From NCBI GenBank assembly GCA_900618795.1, contig UYJD01000006.1:1100658-1164657 (forward strand): DNA of 64,000 nt, given 5' to 3'. Origin of the DNA: Cyanodermella asteris (Eukaryota; Ascomycota; Lecanoromycetes; Ostropales; Stictidaceae). The notes beneath the pieces are model-generated. The model was not told the DNA's origin, searched no databases, and saw only the letters and a list, made by a program, of their open reading frames with translations. Shown here in pieces: positions 56,544-64,000 of this stretch (its first letter is position 1; every line of letters starts with the position of its first letter). The position numbers and the translations under genes are program-made.

Positions 56544-59500
56544 ATGTCTGAACCTGGCCATATCAGCCAGCCTTCATCTTCTTCCAATAGCGCATACACT
56601 CTTAGGCCCCTGCTCCAAGATGCGGCTCTGACAGACGGCACGAAACCATCGACGAACATTTCATGCGTGGAATATTGGGGTATGCTAGCAGAGAAATGCA
56701 GAGGTTTTCGTGTCGCTAACGGCAGCAGAGGGCAATCTATATATTGGGACGTATGCAGGTGAACTGTTGCACTATGTCTCTTTACCACCAGAAAACCCCG
56801 GAGACGATGCGACTTTCATCCTCGCCTCGCGGCTTGAGCCCACGGCAGCCCCACCTACTGGGTACGAACCGAAGGGAGTCCAAAACATCGTGATCCTCCC
56901 GCGGTCCGGAAAGGCCTGCATATTGTGCAACAATGTTCTCACCTTTCATGCCCTGCCCGAGCTGAGTCCAGCTGTGGGTAATGCGAGAGTGTCAAAATGT
57001 CATTGGGTCGGGGGTCTGGATCTCAACCACGAAGACGATTCAGATGAAAATGCAGAGCAGGACTTTGTTATCATCGGATTGGCCAACATGATGCGTATCC
57101 TGCGTGTCAGCGATTCTGCCAAAAGTCGAACCCGAATTCAGTTTCCAAATTGCTTGGGAGGCGCAAGGCGAGGTCGATTTGCCTGCGTCGCTGACGCGCA
57201 TCAATACTCCCTACTAGACGTCGAGAACCAACAAAAGATTCCCATGTTCCTAATAAGCAGCCTGGATACGAATCCCGCTTCCACAACCGTCGAGAATCTA
57301 GCACCAGACACCAGCCATCAGAGGTCACAAAGCACAAGCAGTCAAGGCAGGTTAGGGAGTGCTGCGGGACATACACGACAGGCCAGCCTTGGTGATAGCC
57401 TTATGGCCCGTTTATGTCAACCCCAAAGGTCCGAGAGTCGAGACAGGCAGGAAGGCGAAGTCGTGACAGACCCTGCCAGTGGTACAGCGACACCACAAAA
57501 GCCACCTTCACCCAGTCAGCAGGCCTTAGAAGCCGCCAGTCCCCAGCGTCCTGGCAACGACGAGGACAAGCCCCTTCCTCCGCCACCTCAGGAGGCCGCA
57601 GCCAGCCCGAAACCTACAACGGAATCGAAAACACCAAGCTTGCTGGCACCCCATATACTTTCTCCGAGCCCAGAGGAATTCTTCCTCACTACGGGCACGA
57701 GCATGACGGATGCTGGGGTAGGAATGTTCGTAGATCTAGAGGGTGAGCTGGCTCCACGTGGGACACTTCAGTTCGGGCGGTACCCGACCTCAATTGCCGT
57801 CGACAACGTTCACGACGTGACTGCATCCAGCCCCGACATGTCCGATCAAGTTGATGAAGGGTTCATCCTGGCTGCGTATTCCAAGTCGACCGAGAGCGGA
57901 TGGGCAGCAGGAGTTGAGGCCCAACGCTGGGACATACCTGGTGCCAACCCAGCATGGCTAGAGCTTGTTAGCTCGACAGAAGACGAGTCAGCAGGGTATA
58001 GTCACGAGCAACCACGTGTGGGTGTGACCTCGGTCTTCACCACGCAAAGCACATCTTTGCGAGAGGTCAGTGACCGCTTGAGGCTCACGAAGTTCGATCT
58101 TAAGAAAGGAGAATCAGCACAAGTTCAAATACCGCAGAGCCCACGGACCGAACAAGCAGACGATGAGTTCTGGTCTAGGCTGAACCAAAAGACGAGTCGG
58201 ACCATTTGTTGGGTCGACAATCAAATCCACCTTCTGGTTCGGACGCCGCTTTTGGTCCAATTGGAATTGACTCTAGATGAAGTACTTGGTTCCTCGAAGC
58301 TGGAACAGTCCACGCCGCAACCGACGCCGTTCCAACAGGACAGACTTTTGCAGCTGGTTGGCCGGATACAAACGAAAGAAGTGACCTCAGAAGCCGACTT
58401 CCTTAGTTTGGCATACATGAAGCAGAAAATAAGCCTGGTTGCCTTTGAAGACCTGGCAACTAACAGACTCAGCATCAGCCCGCAAATTAGCGAGAAGTTG
58501 CTCATGGATAGCGATCTTGATCCTCGAGTCATCATCTCGATGGTGCCTCAATTGCGAGAAGACATTCATGAAGGGGCAAATGGCATTCGTCTTGCCAAAG
58601 GCCTCGCGCAGTTCGCCGCTGCACGCTTGTCCGGGCTCTCCATCTCACTGGAACCTGACGAAGTACTCGCAAGGCCGGATGACTACGATGTCACGGCGCT
58701 TGTTGGGCGCTATCTGACCTCGTGGAGGAAACGCAAAGGCTACGGAAGTATCCCGGAAGAGGCTCACGTGTTTTCGTCTGTGGACGCTGCGCTGCTTCAT
58801 CTACTGTTGCTTCAGGATCAGCAGTCGAGTCTGGGACCAGGTCAATCTGCAACGCGGCGCGCCGAGCTCTATTCGATAGTCGACAATGGGGTTAATTGCC
58901 CTGAACGGGCGGTTCAATTGCTGGAGGAGTATAAGAGACTCTACGTATTGAGCCGTCTGTATGGATCTCGTCGGTCCTATGGCAAGGTCCTGGAAACTTG
59001 GCAGCGGATGATGGAAGGAGAAGGAGATCCTGCGGACGAATTTCAGGATCGAGACAGTCTCATGCGCGGTTATCTCGCTCCCTTGAAAGATGCGGCGTTG
59101 GTGCAGAGATATGGCGCCTTTCTGGCGAAGCGAAATCCTAGTCTCGGAGTGCAGGTATTCACTGATGATACCAGCCGCGTCAAATTCGAACCAAACCAGG
59201 TGGTGCAGATTCTCCAGACTGAAGCACCCGCAGCGGTAAAAGTCTATCTTGAGCACCTTGTCTTTGGCAAAAAGAACTTCAATTACGCCAACGAGCTAAT
59301 ATCTTACTATCTGACGTCAGTACTTGCTGCGCTGAGTCAAGGCAAAGACAACACTGCCAAGAACATGCTGGACCAAACTTACCAGATTTATCGAGCCCTC
59401 GAGGCGCCGAAACCGACCTATCGACAGTTCATTGCCGAGAACCAGCCCCAAGGTGGTTTGGAGGCAGCCCAAATTCAAGGCCCAGCAGAGCCGACAACGC

Positions 59501-60129
59501 CACTTGGGTGGTGGAACGATAGGCTTCGACTACTGGAGCTGCTTGGAGGAACCTTTGGAACCGAGTTTCACTACGATGTCGACGCGGTGCTAGCTCGAAT
59601 CCAACCTAATGCTAAGTACTTGGTACCGGAGAGCATAATCCTGGTCGGCCGCCAAGGGCATCACAAGAAGGCCCTGCATTTGCTTACCCACGGCCTCGGA
59701 GACTACCATACGGCAGTCAACTACTGTCTTCTTGGTGGCGCGAGCATTTTCCACCCTGCAATGGCATCCGCTGCCGGCGTCGAACCTCCTGACCATGACG
59801 AACAGCGTGGCCTCTTTGCAGCTCTACTCCACGAGTTTTTGAATCTGAAGGACGAACAACAGCGACAAGAACAGGTCAGCGAGCTCTTGGCCCGCTTTGA
59901 CGGCTGGTTCGAGCTCGAAGACGTACTTCCACTAATACCGGAGGATTGGCCACTTGGGTGTATAGAAGGGTTCCTGGTCGGAGCCATCAGACGCCTGGTG
60001 CAGCAACGTGCCGAGACGATGATTGTCAAAGCTCTGAGCGGTGCGGAGAACGTCACGGTCGCCAACGAGTTTGCAGAGAAGAGCCCAAATGGGACGCCGT
60101 TGGTCGTTACGGCAGAGCAGGCTGCATAG
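56544..60129 (+). CDS. VPS3: CORVET subunit VPS3 (TGFBRAP1-like)
   Basis: Two exons (56544-56679, 56729-60129) give 1178 residues. Vps3 is the endosome-specific subunit of the CORVET tether that binds the Rab5 homologue Vps21 and drives endosome fusion. Splicing gives SCVEYWEGNLYIGTYAGELL, the start of the N-terminal CNH beta-propeller. A Pro/Ser/Gln-rich insert at about residues 215-320 interrupts the propeller, as in other filamentous fungi. The propeller resumes with DAGVGMFVDLEGELAPRG and TSRTICWVDNQIHLLVRTPL. From about residue 560 it is alpha-helical, with Vps39 domain 1-like (VDAALLHLLLLQDQQS, CPERAVQLLEEYKRLYVLSR) and domain 2-like (LLARFDGWFELEDVLPLIPE, VGAIRRLVQQRAETMIVKAL) regions. 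The related HOPS subunit Vps39 is shorter and lacks the insert. The intron is 49 nt. Identity is good, Vps3 being preferred to Vps39. Confidence 0.88.
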
Positions 60130-61055
60130 CAAGGGTCCGTCGGCAGGCGGGACGAATGGTCTGGTCGAGGATCAAGAGAAGAGTAAGACCACGACATTGT
60201 GCATGAGGTGCTTCGAAGGCCAGCCGTACGAAGCTTATCCTCAGCTAGTCCTGGGCAGAGGAGGAAGCTGCAGCGAGCGCTCCTGTTGCAGCCCTAGCAA
60301 GGTGGAGCTGTCTGATCTGCACGGAATAGCTAGTAAAAGTATATTGATCCATCTCGGCCCATTTGCCCAGCGCCTGATCAGGGATGCTGTATCATCCCAA
60401 CCCAGCGTGTGCAGTACGACGTCGGCCAATGCAGGCCATCAGTAACCGACCCGCACAAGCTGAATTACGCCACGGACTTGATCTCGCACGAATCACGTCA
60501 GGCCGGCGGCCACAGCCAGCGATAGGATCCACGTGCATGTCGCTGAGTCTGATACGTATTCAGCGATCGAATCAGCACCAAATCATCAGCTGAGCCCGCC
60601 GCTCAGGCCGCTCGTGGTTGGTGCGCGGCCATGTCGGCGAGATGTGCTTTGCGCCCCGCCCCGCGTTTGACGCCGTCACTCTCCAACCTCGACGCCGCGC
60701 CCCGGGATTGCTACACCACCATCGCTGATTTTCTCTTGGCCGTTTGGCTTGAAGTCGTACTTCCCGACGTGCATCCGTGAACCCTGCTGCATGACCGGTT
60801 CCCCGACCTCCGAGGCCTCTGCTCCGAGATAGTCCTTTGCTGAATACCGGCTTGTAAGTTCCCTGCCCCCCTACTGGCTTCTTTTCCTTGCACATGTCAG
60901 TTTCCCACTCCCGCGAAGTTCCGATCTTCACGGTGTTGTTCAGTGGCATACTATTGGGCTTGTTGGAAACAGACCTTTGAGCTGATTGTTCAATTCTTGC
61001 TTCTTAACAATCTCCTCTCTTCGTCATCTTCACGTCGAGCCCCAAACTCACAGCC
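60130..61055. other. Intergenic, VPS3 to GNA1
   Basis: 926 bases with the 3' end of VPS3 and the upstream region of GNA1. No feature is seen. The last 150 bases are pyrimidine-rich, as leaders often are in filamentous fungi. Confidence 0.45.
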
Positions 61056-61961
61056 ATGCATTTCCGCGCCCCCGAACAATTGGCCTATTCCTCGGACCTC
61101 CGCGGCCAGGTACCCATCAGACCACTCACGCTCACCTCTCCGCCGCAGAAGCCCATCGACTCTTCCACGTACCCAGAACCAATCGCGGGCCCCAAATCAC
61201 CAGACATCCAGGTCATCCCGCTGACCTCCCCGCCCTTCCGGCCTCACAAACCATCCGTCTCATCCTTCTCTTCGTCTCCGCCCGAGTCACTCGCGCTTCC
61301 GCCACCCAGTGCGGTTCCCACCTCCGAGAAAATGTCAACCACCACGGCCGCTCCGGCCGAGTTGCTTTTCGCTCCGAGCCTGATCTCATCGGAAATCAAC
61401 AGCAAGTTACCGGAAGGCTACAAAATCAGGCCGCTTGCACGGACGGACTATGCGATGCTCGAGGTGCTGAAGGTTCTGACCACGGTGGGGGAAATCACGG
61501 AAGCGCAGTGGGTGGAGAGATTTGACTGGATGAAGAAGCGGGAGGGAGACTACTTCTTGATCGTGGTGGAGGACGCAAGCCGGAAGATCGTAGGGACTGG
61601 CTGCGTCGTTGCAGAGAGAAAGTTGTACGTATCGATAAAGACCCACGCTCATAAAAGAGGGCAAATGGCTAATTGGACTCGTGCAGCATCCACAACTTGG
61701 GCCTCGTGGGCCATATCGAGGATATTGCGGTTGCAAAGGACCAGCAAGGTAAGAAGCTCGGTCTGTACATTATCCAGACGCTGGATCACATTGCGAAGGA
61801 GGTCGGCTGCTATAAGGTTAGTGAACAATGCCCTTTTGATTTGCTGTCGATTATGCTAACCAGAGTCTCAGACTATCTTGGACTGCTCGGAGGAGAATGA
61901 GGGGTTCTATCTCAAGTGCGGTTTCAAGCGCGCAGGTCTCGAGATGTCACACTATCATTGA
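61056..61961 (+). CDS. GNA1: Glucosamine-6-phosphate N-acetyltransferase
   Basis: Three exons (61056-61624, 61687-61816, 61872-61961) give 262 residues. GNA1 transfers acetyl from acetyl-CoA to glucosamine 6-phosphate, an essential step toward UDP-GlcNAc for chitin and glycans. The GNAT core lies in the last 170 residues: LPEGYKIRPLARTDYAMLEV, EITEAQWVERFDWMKKREGD, YFLIVVEDASRKIVGTGCVV, IHNLGLVGHIEDIAVAKDQQ then GKKLG for CoA binding, and CSEENEGFYLKCGF near the end. An ATG at 61332 (MSTTTAAPAELLFAPSLISS) gives the usual family length of about 170. I list the longer frame from 61056 because its codons keep strong third-position C/G and read as a Pro/Ser-rich segment, but it may be leader sequence. 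The introns are 62 and 55 nt. Confidence 0.9.
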
Positions 61962-62497
61962 GCATTGATGTTGGTGCGATCCTTTCATTGAAGTAATGAC
62001 CTCCTTCAATAGACCAACAAGCGGCATGCCTGGTGATCACTGCAGAGGAGCGCGGAAAAGGCCCGCCACGAACATATTTTGACAACGACCAAAAGCGCGT
62101 CACAGGATAGCGTCCTCGACTCACAATTGTCATGATCACAGACGCTCTATTTATGCTTTAGGGGGTAGATTACACGTGCGAGTGCGCAAACGTGGGCATC
62201 TTTCCGAATTGAGTTTCTCCAGGCGGGAGTTCGCCAGACATACCTCGGCTAATGGCACCGAAACCAATCTCTGCAATTCAGGCACCCAACCACCATAAAA
62301 CCACACATTCGCATTTTCATACTGGTCATGACCGTTCAACAAGATCAATCAAGAATAAATTCCAATCCCAGTATTCATCATTTTTATTTTTCAGTCATTG
62401 CCCCAGCAGCCGGCAAAAAGCCTGAATACAATTCCAATTGAAATTTTTTTTTTGTTCTCCCTCCACACGTCTTCCGATCACAATTTCATCTTCAAAA
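61962..62497. other. Intergenic, GNA1 to MAPEG
   Basis: 536 bases holding the MAPEG promoter. The second half is AT-rich, with ten T at 62444-62453, about 45 bases before the ATG, followed by a CT-rich leader. No gene or RNA is seen. Confidence 0.5.
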
Positions 62498-62983
62498 ATG
62501 GCGAGCCTGAACCTCATCCTCGACAACACCAACCTGTCCCTCCTGGCCATCCCCGTCTACCACCTCCTCGCCCTGCTCCCCCACGCAATGGCCCTCCGGC
62601 TCGTAATCGGCACCCACGGCCTGCGCTACGATAACCGCAACCCGCGCTCCGCCAGCTACCGACAGTCCAACGAGAAGCGCTTCTCGCCCGCGACCTTCGC
62701 CAAGTGGGAGCGCCTCGAGGCCTGCCACGCCAACGCCTTCGAGCAGATGCCCCTCTTCTACTCGGCCATCGTCGCCGGAAACCTGGCCGGGCTCGGCAAG
62801 GTGCAAGGATCCGGAGGGCTGGACTGGCTGGTCGGAGCGTTCCTCGTCCTGAGATTCGCGTACACGCTGGTGTACGCGTACAACGACACCCAGGCCAAGA
62901 GTGCGGCCAGGTCGCTGATTTACTTCACGACTGTCGGGATTTGTTATTCGATCTTGTACAAGGCGGCCAGGGTGTTGGTTTGA
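62498..62983 (+). CDS. MAPEG family membrane protein
   Basis: Single-exon gene of 161 residues. MAPEG proteins are four-helix membrane proteins that form trimers and carry glutathione transferase or peroxidase activity, or roles in eicosanoid-like metabolism. The four spans are near residues 14-36 (LLAIPVYHLLALLPHAMALR), 82-105 (LFYSAIVAGNLAGLG), 110-127 (LVGAFLVLRFAYTLVYAY) and 135-157 (SLIYFTTVGICYSILYKAA). The conserved loop ERLEACHANAFEQMPLF contains the Asn-Ala-x-Glu motif that binds glutathione. NPRSASYRQSNEKRFSP is the charged loop between spans 1 and 2. The length is usual, and the ATG context (tcaaaaATGg) is good. Its physiological substrate in moulds is not known. It faces the DUF1115 gene tail to tail. 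Confidence 0.92.
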   Translation: MASLNLILDNTNLSLLAIPVYHLLALLPHAMALRLVIGTHGLRYDNRNPRSASYRQSNEKRFSPATFAKWERLEACHANAFEQMPLFYSAIVAGNLAGLGKVQGSGGLDWLVGAFLVLRFAYTLVYAYNDTQAKSAARSLIYFTTVGICYSILYKAARVLV

Positions 62984-63188
62984 AGGGATTTGCGAGAACG
63001 TGGGGTGGGGGGAGGGGGGAGGACGAGGTAGACTAATGATTGTGAAACTCGAGCAAATTGAAAAAAAAACCATGGATCCCGAAAATCGCGGGATTCGAAA
63101 TCAGACTTCTTGGAGCCGAATTTCTTTGCCTTTTTAAACGTTGTATCAAGCGAAAAGCTCCCGGGGGGGGGAGGGACGAATTGGAAAC

Positions 63189-63654
63189 TCAATTGGCGAA
63201 TCCCATGCCTTTTCGCCACCAGCCCCAGATCCCTCGCCGCTCCATTTCCGAGCCGAATTCTTTGACGGTGGCGCATTCCATCAGGTGGCCGGGCGACACG
63301 TGGAACGTCTCGAGCGACTTTGACGCCTCCACGCTCTCGCTCACGGGCCCGGGACGTGAAGCGAGTTGGTAATCTTTGTATTTGAGACGCTGCAAATAAT
63401 CAACGTAAGCCTTTTTTTCATCTCCACACAATTTAATTAATCTGGGGGGTTTTTTGGGGGTCGGCGCCAACCTGTACAGTGGCAACCCAGTCCTTGACGC
63501 CGTCTTCTTCGCCCTCGACGTACATGATTCCCGGTGAGCCGCCGCTGCAGAGGAAGCATGAGACGTTGAGGGCCTTGGCTGCTGTCTTGAGGGTTGAGAC
63601 TTTTTTGCGGGACGTGATGTGGTGGGTTCTGATGAGAGCGTGGTAAATGGCCAT
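63189..63654 (-). CDS. DUF1115 (Prp3 C-terminal-like) protein, 5' end uncertain
   Basis: Two exons (63654-63472, 63389-63189) give 127 residues. DUF1115 is the C-terminal domain of RWDD2-type proteins and resembles the end of the splicing factor Prp3. MAIYHALIRTHHITSRKK matches the domain start, where relatives have a His-His after a hydrophobic strand; CSGGSPGIMYVEGEEDGVKD is the most conserved part; splicing joins WVATVQ to RLKYKDYQLASRP. The intron of 82 nt is phase 0 with acceptor TTGCAG. Most relatives have an N-terminal RWD domain, which I cannot find here. The frame stays open for 20 codons upstream of this ATG (CEPELLRKI), so another exon may exist farther upstream, possibly beyond the window. 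A fragment or a short isoform is equally possible. Confidence 0.7.
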
Positions 63655-64000
63655 GATCTTGCGAAGAAGTTCTGGTTCACATTGGCTTAGGATGCGTGTC
63701 TTATGATGGGACTTTCATCGTGAGCTTTGTGCTGTCAGCAAGGCTATGACGATGCTTCCAGAAGGCGCCCGAGTGCTCTGGCGACCTGCAGCACATTCAG
63801 GTGAGCGCTCGCCCATTCCTGCCCAACTCGCTTTTGTGTATATCAAGGCTTTCCTTCTTACCCTGTTTGCCATTTTCATTGTTTGCTCCATTTCTCTTGC
63901 AAACATCACCATCAAAACGTTTCGGCCTACACACGCCTGATTTTGCTGCACACTACACGCCCCACACCAAGCCTGCGATCGCCTACGCAACCAAGCACAG
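63655..64000. other. Right edge of window
   Basis: 346 bases upstream of the DUF1115 gene. A plus-strand frame at 63746-63940 has a hydrophobic stretch (LAFVYIKAFLLTLFAIFIV) but no known family. It may hide an upstream exon of the DUF1115 gene. Confidence 0.35.

Noticed and set aside
56174-56788. 204-codon minus-strand frame over the VPS3 start
   Set aside because: Overlaps the first exon and promoter of VPS3 and has no domain.

Overview
This window is nuclear DNA of a filamentous ascomycete (Pezizomycotina). The genes carry short GT-AG introns (46-119 nt, one of 224 nt), there are no operons or ribosome binding sites, and the content is typical of moulds: a GH51 arabinofuranosidase, an HsbA-like wall protein, an SRPK-like kinase of an expanded fungal type, a Hbn1/Frm2-type nitroreductase and MAPEG. 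A dothideomycete is my best guess, but the sequence alone does not settle the class. All exon joins below were worked out by hand from splice signals and reading frame; none is supported by transcripts.

Layout. 1-10007 is a long stretch with no gene I can support. 10008-22987 is a dense housekeeping block: CWF19 (spliceosome), GPN1/Npa3 (RNA polymerase II import), GCN20 (ABC-F, eIF2alpha kinase activation), OLA1 (Obg-like ATPase), a secreted eight-cysteine protein, and a DDT-PHD chromatin protein. A broken partial copy of RCC1 follows at 23482-24256. 24378-29868 holds a sugar transporter and a GH51 arabinofuranosidase that are divergently transcribed, then a short-chain dehydrogenase; a GGCTAAA motif lies between the first two. 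30912-31973 is an aquaporin and 33732-35701 a Q-rich protein ending in DUF3237.

35702-54214 is looser and looks accessory. It contains a secreted DUF4185-like protein, a NIPA-type transporter, the HsbA-like protein, a decayed F-box/LRR gene, a tubby-like protein, a 68-residue gene hidden by two introns, and an SRPK-like kinase with five good exons but one in-frame stop. From 54215 the housekeeping character returns: nitroreductase, VPS3 (CORVET), GNA1 (UDP-GlcNAc synthesis), MAPEG and a DUF1115 protein.

I found no CRISPR array, rRNA, convincing tRNA or intact transposable element. No wholly new system stands out. The best leads are the hidden small gene, the aquaporin reading frame that continues upstream across a single TAG, the rearranged RCC1 fragment, the kinase with one stop, and the Q-rich/DUF3237 fusion.
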